Shown piece by piece: positions 26,899 to 35,923 of a stretch of DNA of 64,000 nt. The stretch comes from Janthinobacterium rivuli. GTDB lineage: Bacteria; Pseudomonadota; Gammaproteobacteria; Burkholderiales; Burkholderiaceae_D. The stretch lies in contig NZ_CP121464.1 in assembly GCF_029690045.1 (NCBI RefSeq), positions 1,860,001-1,924,000 on the forward strand, written 5' to 3'. The translations under genes were made by a program, and so were the position numbers. Under the pieces are notes generated by a model. The model saw only the letters and a program-made list of their open reading frames with translations. It was not told where the DNA came from and searched no databases. Numbering within the stretch: position 1 is the first letter of the stretch; each line of letters begins with the position of its first letter.

Positions 26899-28437
26899 AT
26901 GAGTAGCGACATCAACAAGAAAAGCGTCAGCGCCGTCAAGTGGGCGGCGATGGGCACGGTCCTCATGTTTGGCCTGCAGCTGGTCACGCAAGTGGTGCTG
27001 GCGCGCCTGCTGGGGCCGGAAAACTACGGCTTGTTCGCCATGGGACTGATCGTGCTGACATTTAGCAACTTCTTGGCCGATTTCGGCTTTTCCTGGGGGC
27101 TGGTGCAAAACCGCACGCTCAGCGAGGAAGACGTGCGCTTTACCGTGACGTGGCAGGCGCTGACGGGCCTGGCGGCCATGAGCTTGCTGTTTTTCATGGC
27201 GCCCTGGATCGCCGCGTACTTCAAGGAGCCGCGCATCGCGCCCGTGATCGCGTGGATGAGCCTGACCTGCCTGCTGAATGCGCTGACGGCACCTGGCAGC
27301 AGCCTGCTGCGGCGCTCGCTCGATTTCCGCTGGCTCAACATCATCCAGGTGAGCAGCTACGTCGTCGGCTACCTGCTGGTGGGCTTGCCGCTCGCGTATG
27401 CGGGCGCCGGCGTGTGGACCCTGGTGGCCGCCTGGCTGGGACAGTCGGCCACGGCGCTGGTGCTGACGTATGCGCGCACGCGCTTTTCGCTCAAGCCGCT
27501 GCTGTGGTACGAGGGCGCGCGGCGCTCGACGAATGTGGGCGTGACGGTATTCGTGACGAATCTGTGCAACTGGTGCCTGAACAATATGGACCGCGTATTT
27601 CTGGGGCGCTTCCTGAATGCCCACGCGGTGGGCGTGTATGCGGTCGGCTACAACCTGGCCAATACGCCCAATTCGCTGTTCCTGAGCGCCTTGCAGCCGG
27701 CGTTCCTGGCCACGGGCGCCAAGCTGCAGGACGATTTGCCGCGCCTGCGCGACACCTATCTGTCGGTGCTGGCGACCATCTGGATCATCATCCTGCCGCT
27801 GTTCGTGCTGCTGGCGATGACGGCGCCGGACCTGATCGGCGTGTTGTATGGCAAGGTGTGGCAAGAGTCGGGCATTGTGCTGAGCATCCTGGCGCTGGCC
27901 ATGCCCGCGTACATCACGTGGGGCATGTCGACGCCGATTTTATGGAATACGGGCGGCAAGCACCTGGAAAGCCTGCTGCAACTGCCGCTGATCGTGCTGG
28001 CTGGCGCGGCGCTGGTGCTGTGGGCGGGGCAGGGCGGGGCGGTGGTCGCCATGATCGCCGCCGGCACCTTGCTGGCACGGGCGCTGGTGGTGGGCACGGT
28101 GGCGTGCCTGCGCCTGCAGGTGGGGCTGGGCGAACTGGCGCCACTGGCCGCGCGCGGCCTTGCGATGGGCTTGCTGGCCGCCGCCGGCAGCTGGGGTGGC
28201 GCCATGTTGGGCGGCCTGGGCGGCAGCCATCCGCTGCCAGCATTCCTGGGCGGCGCGCTGTTCGGCGGCCTGACCCTGCTGCTGGCCGTGCTGGCCTGGC
28301 CCGAACTGCTGGGCACGCGCGCGGTGGGCATGCTGGCCCGCTTCAGCCCGCCGCTGCCGGCCAGGGTGGTCTCTTATCTGCGCGCCCGCTGTGGCGCGCG
28401 CGACAACTTACTGGATACGCGAGAACTACATGAGTGA
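26899..28437 (+). CDS. Oligosaccharide flippase (Wzx-like, MOP superfamily)
   Basis: 512-residue membrane protein with 12-14 predicted helices and the polysaccharide synthase pattern (VKWAAMGTVLMFGLQLVTQVVLARLLGPENYGLFAMG at the N-terminus, internally PNSLFLSALQPAF). It would flip undecaprenyl-linked repeat units to the periplasm. It starts 27 bp after epsI and overlaps the next gene by 8 bp. Sugar specificity cannot be read from sequence. Confidence 0.88.
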   Translation: MSSDINKKSVSAVKWAAMGTVLMFGLQLVTQVVLARLLGPENYGLFAMGLIVLTFSNFLADFGFSWGLVQNRTLSEEDVRFTVTWQALTGLAAMSLLFFMAPWIAAYFKEPRIAPVIAWMSLTCLLNALTAPGSSLLRRSLDFRWLNIIQVSSYVVGYLLVGLPLAYAGAGVWTLVAAWLGQSATALVLTYARTRFSLKPLLWYEGARRSTNVGVTVFVTNLCNWCLNNMDRVFLGRFLNAHAVGVYAVGYNLANTPNSLFLSALQPAFLATGAKLQDDLPRLRDTYLSVLATIWIIILPLFVLLAMTAPDLIGVLYGKVWQESGIVLSILALAMPAYITWGMSTPILWNTGGKHLESLLQLPLIVLAGAALVLWAGQGGAVVAMIAAGTLLARALVVGTVACLRLQVGLGELAPLAARGLAMGLLAAAGSWGGAMLGGLGGSHPLPAFLGGALFGGLTLLLAVLAWPELLGTRAVGMLARFSPPLPARVVSYLRARCGARDNLLDTRELHE

Positions 28438-29845
28438 AATACTGTTTGGCCTGTTTGCTCTGATCAGCGCGCTGCTGGTGGTGTTCGTCATCGCCTTGAG
28501 CATTCATTGGGGGAATAAACGCGAGACGGGGCTGGTGCCCTACGTGTTCTATCCCGTCATGCTGTCGATCGCGTTGACGGCCATCCTGTCGAACCGCGAC
28601 ATCTCCGGCAACGAGATCCTGCTGACGGCGCAAACGGTGCGCCATCCGGTCGGCGTCTGGTTTGGACGCATGACTTCGCTGTTCGTGATCTTTGCCTGCG
28701 GCGAGCGCATCCTGCACCGTTTGATGGATCGCAATACGCTCAAACCGATGCCGATGCTGCTGTTCTGGGCGCTGTTCATTTATTTCCTGACGAATATTCT
28801 CAGCCCCGCCTTCCTGGGCAGCCATACCGATGTCTCGCATGAATACCTGTACATGTTCCTGGCCGGCTATGCCGCCTTGCTGATGACGCCGAAAGAGGTG
28901 GACATGAGCATCGTGTCGATGCGCAATGCGACTTTGCTGTTCCTGCTGATCAGCGCGGCTGTCGTGGCCTGGAATCCGAACATGGTCTTCAACAAGAATT
29001 ACCACGGGCTGATTCCCTTCCTCAACGTGCGCTATGCGGGCCTGGCCAGCCATGCGAACGGACTGGGGCCGATGGCGGTGGCCTTCCTGCTGTGCCTGTG
29101 GCGCAAGCCGTATTCCTGGCGCGTGCTGAACCTGTTCGCCTGGACCCTGGGCCTGGCCAGCCTGCTGCTGGCGCAGTCGAAAACCAACTGGGTCGCCTGC
29201 ATCCTGTGCTTTGCCTGCATCGCGTATTTCGGTTTTCGCGAGCAGATCAAGGAGCGCCTGTTCGACTACCGCCGCCCGCAATTGTCGATCATCGGCATCT
29301 TCTGTTTCATTTTGCTGTGCGTGCTGGCCATGTTGCTGGTGATGTTCGGCAATATCGACGCCAGGCTGGCGCGCTTTGCCTCCAGTAATGAAGGCTTCGA
29401 ACTGCTCAGTTTTACGGGCCGCGACGTGATCTGGCAGGTGGCGGTGCAGGAGTGGCACAAGAACCCCGTGTTCGGCTATGGCTTGCAGATCTGGGATGAG
29501 GCCTTCCGCCTGAGCATCGGCATGCCGTACGCCACGCATGCGCACAGCCAGTTCTACCAGAGCCTGTCGAGCGCGGGCACCGTCGGTGCCGTCGGCCTGG
29601 TACTGTACGTGTTCGTGCTGCTGTACGGCGCGGTGCGCACGGCCAAGGTCAGCGGCGGCATGTCGATGGCGTTGTTCGTGCTGATCATCAGCCGCTCGTT
29701 CAGCGAGGTGCCCCTGTCGCTGGCCGGTTTCGCCGCCGAGGCGCTGACGCACCTGCTGCTCATCATCATCGTGGCCGCCTACTATCCGACGGCCGACAGG
29801 CAAGCCGTCAGGGCGCGCAAGGTACGCGTGCCGGGAATGGCCTAA
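28430..29845 (+). CDS. O-antigen polymerase/ligase-like membrane protein (Wzy-like)
   Basis: 471-residue protein with about 11 hydrophobic segments and a large periplasmic loop containing FTGRDVIWQVAVQEWHKNPVFGYGLQIW and THAHSQFYQSL, the Wzy_C/O-antigen-ligase signature. Located between the flippase and a glycosyltransferase, it is the probable EPS polymerase of a Wzx/Wzy pathway. ATG 28430 overlaps the flippase stop; its own stop overlaps the next start (TAATG). Confidence 0.87.
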   Translation: MSEILFGLFALISALLVVFVIALSIHWGNKRETGLVPYVFYPVMLSIALTAILSNRDISGNEILLTAQTVRHPVGVWFGRMTSLFVIFACGERILHRLMDRNTLKPMPMLLFWALFIYFLTNILSPAFLGSHTDVSHEYLYMFLAGYAALLMTPKEVDMSIVSMRNATLLFLLISAAVVAWNPNMVFNKNYHGLIPFLNVRYAGLASHANGLGPMAVAFLLCLWRKPYSWRVLNLFAWTLGLASLLLAQSKTNWVACILCFACIAYFGFREQIKERLFDYRRPQLSIIGIFCFILLCVLAMLLVMFGNIDARLARFASSNEGFELLSFTGRDVIWQVAVQEWHKNPVFGYGLQIWDEAFRLSIGMPYATHAHSQFYQSLSSAGTVGAVGLVLYVFVLLYGAVRTAKVSGGMSMALFVLIISRSFSEVPLSLAGFAAEALTHLLLIIIVAAYYPTADRQAVRARKVRVPGMA

Positions 29846-30789
29846 TGCTGTGCTCGGTCATCATCCCGCTGTATAACAAGGGGCCATACGTCGAGGCGAC
29901 CCTGGCGTCGGTACTGGCGCAGACACATGCCGACTGGGAAGTGCTGGTGGTCGACGACGGCTCCAGCGACGATGGCGCGCAGCGCGTGCTGGCCTGCCCG
30001 GATGCGCGCGTGCGCCTGATCCGCCAGGCGAATGGCGGCGTCTCGCGCGCGCGCAACCGCGGCATCGCCGAGGCGCGGGGCGAACTCGTCTGTTTTCTCG
30101 ACGCGGACGACCTGTACGCGCCCGATTACCTGCGCACGCAGGTGGGCCTGGCGCAGGCGTTTCCCGACGACTGTTTTTTTGCCACCGGCTACACCAGTTT
30201 CGCGCCCGGCAGCACGCCGGACATGGCGCGTGCCCCCGTCGCGCCCTCCCAGGCGCAGCGCATCGATGAATTCTTCACGCATTTCAACCAGCACTGGCCC
30301 TTCTTCTGCACCAATTCCGTCGCCGTGCGGCGTGCGTCGCTGGCCGCGCTGCAACCGTGTTTCCCGGAAGGCGAGCAATTCGGCGAAGACCTGGACTTGT
30401 GGTTTCGCCTGGCCGAGCATCATCGGCTGGTGCTGGCGGCGGCGCCCCTGGTGGCCTACCGGCGCGAAGTGGGCGGCAGCCTGACGGCCATCCAGGGCCG
30501 CGACGTGGTCTTGCCCGTATTTCTGCGACTCGAAGCATGTGCGCGCGCCTGGCCAGCCGGCAACCGGGCACGCCGGCCCGCCTTGCTGCTGGCGTCGAAC
30601 GCGCGCGTGGCCGTGGTGCGCGAACTGCTTGAAAATGGCGGGCGCGGCGCGGCGCTGGCCGAACTGGCGCGCGCCGCGCGCCATGGCGTGACGCGCCACT
30701 GGTGGACGACGGCCGCCATGTGCCTGCTGTTTACACCAGGCATGACGCGGCGCTGGTCCTTGTGGCGTAAATCACGCACCCCCGTTTAA
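29845..30789 (+). CDS. Glycosyltransferase family 2
   Basis: 314-residue GT-A enzyme. It has the N-terminal SVIIPLYNKGPYVEATL fold, VVDDGSSDDG (nucleotide-binding) and the metal-binding DxD-like FLDADD, followed by EDLDLWFRL, the usual catalytic base region. The start codon overlaps the polymerase stop, so it depends on coupling; no independent SD is seen. It adds one sugar of the repeat unit from a nucleotide-sugar donor. Confidence 0.9.
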   Translation: MLCSVIIPLYNKGPYVEATLASVLAQTHADWEVLVVDDGSSDDGAQRVLACPDARVRLIRQANGGVSRARNRGIAEARGELVCFLDADDLYAPDYLRTQVGLAQAFPDDCFFATGYTSFAPGSTPDMARAPVAPSQAQRIDEFFTHFNQHWPFFCTNSVAVRRASLAALQPCFPEGEQFGEDLDLWFRLAEHHRLVLAAAPLVAYRREVGGSLTAIQGRDVVLPVFLRLEACARAWPAGNRARRPALLLASNARVAVVRELLENGGRGAALAELARAARHGVTRHWWTTAAMCLLFTPGMTRRWSLWRKSRTPV

Positions 30790-30816
30790 TTCCAACGTTG
30801 CAGTAAGGCATTTCGG

Positions 30817-30905
30817 TATAATTCCATGGTGCGTCCGAGTTCTTCGGGCGCAGAACCTCCCCCACGAGTGTACGAAAGAACCGTACTGTTTGCGTTACGG
30901 TAACA
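30817..30905 (+). promoter_or_regulatory. Candidate promoter and operator before the first heparinase-like gene
   Basis: TATAAT at 30817-30822 lies in the 193-bp gap before the lyase gene. A perfect inverted repeat GTTAC-G-GTAAC lies at 30895-30905, followed by a 50-bp AT-rich stretch. The -35 is not convincing. The repeat could be a regulator site or a small hairpin. Confidence 0.35.
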
Positions 30906-30982
30906 TTTTACAAGTTAAATAGTAACCAAAAGTCATTTTTATCGACGCTTAACCTGCCGCTCCGGCAAAGGAAGCCCCTGCC

Positions 30983-33238
30983 ATGAAATCTAGCAAACGT
31001 CCCCTGCTGCGCGCCGCCTGGCTATTGTTGTTGCCGCTGTGCGGAATGGCCCAGGCCGACTGGGTCCAGTCGAGCGAAGCCCTTGCCGTTCGTCCGCTGC
31101 CCGACAATATGCAGTCGCAGCCGCAAAATCCGCCCACCTTCACCTGGTCGCGGCATGCGACCTTGCCGTCAGCCTATGTCGTCCAGGTGATGCAGGGCAG
31201 TGTCGTGTATAAAACCTTCAATACTTCGCGCAATTGGTATTTGCCGCCGAATTCATTTCCTGCAGGCAGCTACACATGGCGCGTGCGGCCATCCACCTCG
31301 CAAGAGTGGTCGAGCCCGCGCAACTTTGTCATTAGTAGTAACTCTCAGTTGTTCGAGGTGCCGGAAAATGCCACGCTGCGCAACACCATCCTGAAGAAGT
31401 CGCGGCCGCGTGCTTTGCCTAGCGGCACCAAGCTGTTCTCTGCCTGGACGTCGGCCATGCGCACGGATCGCACCCCGGCATTGAACGGCATGACGGGCGA
31501 AGTGAAGTACAACATGACGGCGCTCAAGACGGTGGCCGACAGCGAGTGGCCGCTGGTTTCCACCGGCGTCCGCACGGCCGCGCTGGTGGCGCAGGAAGTC
31601 AGTATCATGTCGCGCGTCAATCCGAACGCGCGCCAGCTGGAGGCCGCGGCACTGATGTACCGCCTGACGGGCGAGAAGATCTACCTCGATGAAGCGATCC
31701 GCCGCGGCGACCAGTTCAGCGCGCTGAACCTGGCCGGTCCCACCAGCTTCGTCAACCAGGACATGGCCAGCCGCGTCATGGCGCAAAGCCTGATCAGGGC
31801 TGTCGACACGCTCGGTAGCGCGCTGGTCGTCAATGGCGATGCGACGCGGCGCAACAAGTGGTTGTCCGTGGTGTCGGCACGCACGAATGCGCTGTACAAG
31901 GACTTGTCGGCCAATGGCGGACGTCTCGATCAGTACCCGTACGATTCGCACGCGGCCACCAGCATGGCCTACCTGACCCTGACCTCGACCCTGGCGCTGG
32001 GCGACATTCCCGAGGCGCAAACCTGGTTCGACTTCTCCTTCCGCGCGTTTGCCAGTTCCTTCAGCATCTGGAGCGGACCGGAGGGCGGTTTTGCCAACGG
32101 CACGGCGTATGGGGAATACGAGGCCGACTTCGCGCTGCAGATCTGGCCGGCGCTGGCCCAGGCCACGGGCGTGAACATGTTCGACAAGCCCTGGTCGCGC
32201 GGCTTCGCGCAATTCTTCATGCATTTCTTGCCGCCAGGCCAGCAAACCCACGTCTTTGGCGATGGTCACGAGAGGGCGCCCGAGTACCGTTTCATGAAGG
32301 GCTTCGCCTCGCGCTATGCCACGCCGCAGGCCGCCTGGTACGTGAAAAACCTGACGCGCCCCGACGACGTGCTGGCCACCCTGCAGTCGCCTTATCCGAT
32401 GCCCGTCAACACCGTGACGGCCGCCGCCACGCCGCCTGCCAACGCCGCCTACTATCCGAGCATCGGCTGGACGGCCATGCACAGCAACCTGGCCGACAGT
32501 GGCCGCACCTCGCTGTACTTCAAGTCCAGCCCTTATGGCTCCTTCAATCACAGCCATGGCGACCAGAACGGCTTCGTGCTGTTCAGCGGCGGCGTGCCGC
32601 TGCTGACGGAGACGGGCTGGTACGACTGGTACGATTCGCCGCTGTGGAATTCCTGGTACCGCCCGTCGAAGTCGCACAATGCGCTGACCTTCGACGGCGG
32701 CATCGGGCAAAACGTGGCCGGCTATGAAGAGCCGCTGGCGCGCAATGGCCGCATCACGGCGTTTTCCACCACGCCGGCCGTCGATTACGTGGAAGGCGAC
32801 GCCACCCTGGCGTATGCGGGCTTGCTGAAGTCGGCCGTGCGCAAGATCTGGTATGTGCGCGGCACCAATACGGCCGTCATCCTCGACCAGTTCTCGTCGG
32901 CCACGCCGCGCGTGTTCGAATGGAATTTCCATGGCTTTGCGCCGATTGTCGCCGACTCCGCCGGCAAGATCTCGGTCACCAACCAGGGCCGCAGCGTGTG
33001 CATCGTGCCATTGACCACCACAGCGCAGCGTTTCGAGCGCCGCGTGGGTCCGCCGCCGCAAGCGGGCACCTATGAAGATCATGGCGTGTTCGTCAAGGCG
33101 GCCGCGGCCATCAGCGGCGAATTCCTCACCGTGCTCGACGTGGGCTGCAAGAATACCGCCGTCAGGCTCGACACCAGCGGCGGCTTGCGCAAGGTGATCG
33201 TCGGCACGCAAACGTTGACGTTGCCATTGCCTAAGTAA
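30983..33238 (+). CDS. Secreted heparinase II/III-like polysaccharide lyase
   Basis: 751-residue exported protein with a signal peptide cleaved after MAQA. The N-terminal region (about 30-120) is a fibronectin/DUF4962-like beta domain. An alpha/alpha toroid follows, then a heparinase II/III beta-sandwich with the key region SFNHSHGDQNGFVLFSGG. C-terminal strands end LTLPLPK. Such enzymes cut uronic-acid polymers by beta-elimination. Inside an EPS locus it probably trims or releases the self-made polymer. It has its own upstream region and a strong terminator downstream. Confidence 0.87.
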   Translation: MKSSKRPLLRAAWLLLLPLCGMAQADWVQSSEALAVRPLPDNMQSQPQNPPTFTWSRHATLPSAYVVQVMQGSVVYKTFNTSRNWYLPPNSFPAGSYTWRVRPSTSQEWSSPRNFVISSNSQLFEVPENATLRNTILKKSRPRALPSGTKLFSAWTSAMRTDRTPALNGMTGEVKYNMTALKTVADSEWPLVSTGVRTAALVAQEVSIMSRVNPNARQLEAAALMYRLTGEKIYLDEAIRRGDQFSALNLAGPTSFVNQDMASRVMAQSLIRAVDTLGSALVVNGDATRRNKWLSVVSARTNALYKDLSANGGRLDQYPYDSHAATSMAYLTLTSTLALGDIPEAQTWFDFSFRAFASSFSIWSGPEGGFANGTAYGEYEADFALQIWPALAQATGVNMFDKPWSRGFAQFFMHFLPPGQQTHVFGDGHERAPEYRFMKGFASRYATPQAAWYVKNLTRPDDVLATLQSPYPMPVNTVTAAATPPANAAYYPSIGWTAMHSNLADSGRTSLYFKSSPYGSFNHSHGDQNGFVLFSGGVPLLTETGWYDWYDSPLWNSWYRPSKSHNALTFDGGIGQNVAGYEEPLARNGRITAFSTTPAVDYVEGDATLAYAGLLKSAVRKIWYVRGTNTAVILDQFSSATPRVFEWNFHGFAPIVADSAGKISVTNQGRSVCIVPLTTTAQRFERRVGPPPQAGTYEDHGVFVKAAAAISGEFLTVLDVGCKNTAVRLDTSGGLRKVIVGTQTLTLPLPK

Positions 33239-33257
33239 GGGCCGCGCGCATCACCTG

Positions 33258-33292
33258 AAAAAGCAATGCCCGTCCCGGCATTGCTTTTTTTT
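33258..33292 (+). terminator. Rho-independent terminator after heparinase-like gene
   Basis: Stem AAAGCAATGCC / GGCATTGCTTT with loop CGTCCC, followed by a T-run to 33292. It starts 20 bp after the lyase stop. Confidence 0.93.
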
Positions 33293-33421
33293 GCGCCGCA
33301 GCATGTCGCGGTCATGCTGTTTTTCATGTAAGATGAATAATAAATTCATATCAGTATCGGGCCGTTCGGATGCTGCCCGAGCTTTGTTCCCCCTCTGACG
33401 CGCCAGCTAGACGGTTGCCCC

Positions 33422-34642
33422 ATGCCCTTGAAAATTCTGCAATTTGTACCGGAAAGCCTGCCCACCTTCCGCGCCGACGTCGCCGTACTGTTCGGCAAAT
33501 ACCTGCCTCGCCATGGCGTCGAATGCGACATCGTCGGCATGCCTTCGCCCGATGCGCCGGCAGCGCAGCCGCAACCGGCGCAGGGCTTTCGCTCCGTGCG
33601 CAGCGGGCGCTTCCGGCACAACCGCATCGCGCGCGAACTGGGGTTTCAATGGACTTGCCTGCGTGCCTTGCTGGCGGCCCGGCGCGCCAACTGCGATGCG
33701 ATCCAGGTGCGCGACATGGTGCCCACCGGCTTGATGGCCCTGCTGGCGGCGCGCCTGAAGGGCATCCCCTTTTATTACTGGGTTTCGTTCCTGATCAGCG
33801 AGGGGCGCATCGAGCGGGCGCGCAGCAGCCTGGCGCAGCGCAGCACCTTGCGCGCGCGCCTGGTGCTGTGCAAGGGCCTGGTCGAGCGCTGGCTGCTGTA
33901 CCGGGTACTGCTGCCGCGCGCCGACCATGTCTTCGTGCAAAGCGCTGCGATGCTCGAACTGATGCGCGGACACGGCATCGCGGCGCAGCGCATGAGCGCC
34001 GTGCCGATGGGCGTTGATACGGAAGTGCTGGGCCAGCAATCGATCACGGCGTGCCGGCCTGCCGGCTGGGAAAGCGTGCCACTGCTGGGCTACCTGGGTA
34101 CCCTGGACCAGTCGCGCCAGCTCGAACGCCTGCTTGACGCCTTGCTGATCGTGCGCCAGCAGGTGCCCGATGCCTGCCTGCTGCTGATCGGCGCCTCGGA
34201 CACGCCGTCCGACGTGGATGACTTGCTGGCTTACGCGCAGGGCGTGGGACTGGCCGACGCCGTGCGCGTGACGGGCTGGCTGCCGTCGAGCCAGGCCTGG
34301 CCCTTGCTGGCGGGCACGGATGCGGCCCTGTCGTACTTTCCCCGCGCGACACTCGGTGATGTCTGCTCGCCCACCAAGCTGCTCGAATACCTGGCTCTGT
34401 GTCTGCCGGCCGTGGGCAATGACAATCCTGACCAGGTGCGCGTGCTGTCGGACAGCCAGGCGGGCTGGCTGACGGCCAGCACGCCGGCGGCGATGGCCGA
34501 GGCGATGACGGCGATCCTGCGCGATGTGCCGGCGGCGCGCGCGCGCGCCCAGGCCGGCGCCGCGTATATCGAAACGCAACGCAGTTACCGCGTGCTGTCG
34601 GCCGCCCTGGCACAGCGCTACCGGGCGTTGGCAGGCGCCTGA
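33422..34642 (+). CDS. Glycosyltransferase family 4
   Basis: 406-residue GT-B enzyme. The N-terminal Rossmann half opens KILQFVPESLPTFR. The C-terminal donor-binding half has LGYLGTLDQSRQLERLLDAL and SYFPRATLGDVCSPTKLLEYLALCLPAVG, where the E of KLLEY corresponds to the E-x7-E motif. It forms a new transcription unit after the terminator. A small inverted repeat ATGAAT-AATAA-ATTCAT (33333-33349) lies upstream and could be an operator. Sugar donor unknown. Confidence 0.88.
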   Translation: MPLKILQFVPESLPTFRADVAVLFGKYLPRHGVECDIVGMPSPDAPAAQPQPAQGFRSVRSGRFRHNRIARELGFQWTCLRALLAARRANCDAIQVRDMVPTGLMALLAARLKGIPFYYWVSFLISEGRIERARSSLAQRSTLRARLVLCKGLVERWLLYRVLLPRADHVFVQSAAMLELMRGHGIAAQRMSAVPMGVDTEVLGQQSITACRPAGWESVPLLGYLGTLDQSRQLERLLDALLIVRQQVPDACLLLIGASDTPSDVDDLLAYAQGVGLADAVRVTGWLPSSQAWPLLAGTDAALSYFPRATLGDVCSPTKLLEYLALCLPAVGNDNPDQVRVLSDSQAGWLTASTPAAMAEAMTAILRDVPAARARAQAGAAYIETQRSYRVLSAALAQRYRALAGA

Positions 34643-34790
34643 CGGTATGTGTACAGCCAGCAAGTATTTGTTGCCGATTCAAGCCGTGGCGCGCAGAATG
34701 AAGCTGGACATGCTGCGTGAAAGCAACTGGGGTGTGGCCGGATCCGGGTAAAAATAGGTGCGTCCATAGCTAAATTACAAATTTATAACA

Positions 34791-34802
34791 TATAATGTCA
34801 AT
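34791..34802 (+). promoter_or_regulatory. Candidate -10 box giving a near-leaderless transcript
   Basis: A perfect TATAAT (34791-34796) lies 6 bp before the ATG at 34803, and no Shine-Dalgarno is visible. If this hexamer is used, transcription would begin at or next to the start codon. A -35 consensus is not evident. Confidence 0.35.
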
Positions 34803-35897
34803 ATGACTACTGTAATGTTGCTTGGACCCGCACTCAATGCGGTCAGCGGGGTGACTACCCATTTAAATCAACTGTTTTCCTCTTCCCTGTCGCGCGACTT
34901 TCAACTGGTGCATTTCCAGGTGGGAAGTGAAGGCCGGCAAGAGTCGCGCCTGCACAAGCTGCTGCGTTTTGCCTGGAGTCCCGTGCAGTTCGTGCAGGCC
35001 GTGCGCAAGCAGCGTCCGCAGATCGTGCATATCAACACGTCCATGGAGTGGCGCAGCTATTGGCGCGATATCGTGTATCTGCTGCTGGCCAAGGCCATGG
35101 GCAAGCGCGTCGTGTACCAGGTGCATGGCGGCGCTTTGCCGCAGGTGTTTTTCAATGGCAAGCCATTGCTGACGGGCCTGCTGCGGCGCGTGCTGCGCGC
35201 GGCCGATGTGGTGGTGCTGCTGGCGCAATGCGAACTGCAGGGCTATCGCGACTTCGATCCCGCGCTGGCGCTCGACGTGATCCCCAACGCCATCGATGCG
35301 GGCAGCGACCCTGGCGACAGGCCGCTGGCGCCGCAGCGTCCGCTGTCACTCGTGTACGTGGGGCGCCTGGCGGAAAGCAAGGGCCTGTTCGATTTGCTCG
35401 AAGCGCTGCGCCTGGCGCGCGCCGCTGGCGTGGAAGCAACGCTGTCACTGGCCGGCAGCGGCCCCCTCGAAGGGGCGCTGCGCGAGCGCGTCGCCAAACT
35501 GGGCTTGCAAGAGGCGGTGCGCTTTCTCGGCCCCGTCTTTGGCGCCGAAAAGGAAGCCGTGTGGCGCCAGGCCGACCTGTTCGGTTTTCCCACCTTGCAT
35601 CAGGAAGGCTTGCCGTATGCGCTGCTGGAAAGCATGGCCGCGCGCACGCCCGTGCTGGTGTGCCCCGTGGGCGCGATTGCCGACGTGATGCAGGATGGCG
35701 TGCATGGCGTGTTCTTGCCGCCGCGCAATCCCCAGGCGCTGGCGGACGCCATCGTGCGCCTCGACGGCGACCGCGCCCTGTTGCAGCGCATGGGGCAAGC
35801 GTGCCGCGAGCGCATCGAAAGCGCCTATACGGTCGAGCGCCTGGCGCAGGATTTCCGCCGCGTCTACCGCGCCTTGCTGGCGCCGCCGGCGCTCTAG
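34803..35897 (+). CDS. Glycosyltransferase family 4
   Basis: 364-residue GT-B enzyme. The N-terminus MTTVMLLGPALNAVSGVTTHL has the usual Gly-rich acceptor loop. The C-terminal half includes LVYVGRLAESKGLFDLLEAL and FPTLHQEGLPYALLESMAARTPVLV (E-x7-E motif). It transfers a sugar from an NDP donor to the lipid-linked repeat unit. A second frame stays open across this whole gene; it is a high-GC shadow joined to the downstream amidotransferase frame. Confidence 0.9.
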   Translation: MTTVMLLGPALNAVSGVTTHLNQLFSSSLSRDFQLVHFQVGSEGRQESRLHKLLRFAWSPVQFVQAVRKQRPQIVHINTSMEWRSYWRDIVYLLLAKAMGKRVVYQVHGGALPQVFFNGKPLLTGLLRRVLRAADVVVLLAQCELQGYRDFDPALALDVIPNAIDAGSDPGDRPLAPQRPLSLVYVGRLAESKGLFDLLEALRLARAAGVEATLSLAGSGPLEGALRERVAKLGLQEAVRFLGPVFGAEKEAVWRQADLFGFPTLHQEGLPYALLESMAARTPVLVCPVGAIADVMQDGVHGVFLPPRNPQALADAIVRLDGDRALLQRMGQACRERIESAYTVERLAQDFRRVYRALLAPPAL

Positions 35898-35923
35898 CCG
35901 AATTCTTTTTTAAGCGAGCCTAT

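Noticed and set aside
35048..35923. Long upstream extension of the amidotransferase frame
   Set aside because: Class II amidotransferases need Cys2 after the start Met, which fixes the start at 35924; the extension lies over a glycosyltransferase in another frame.
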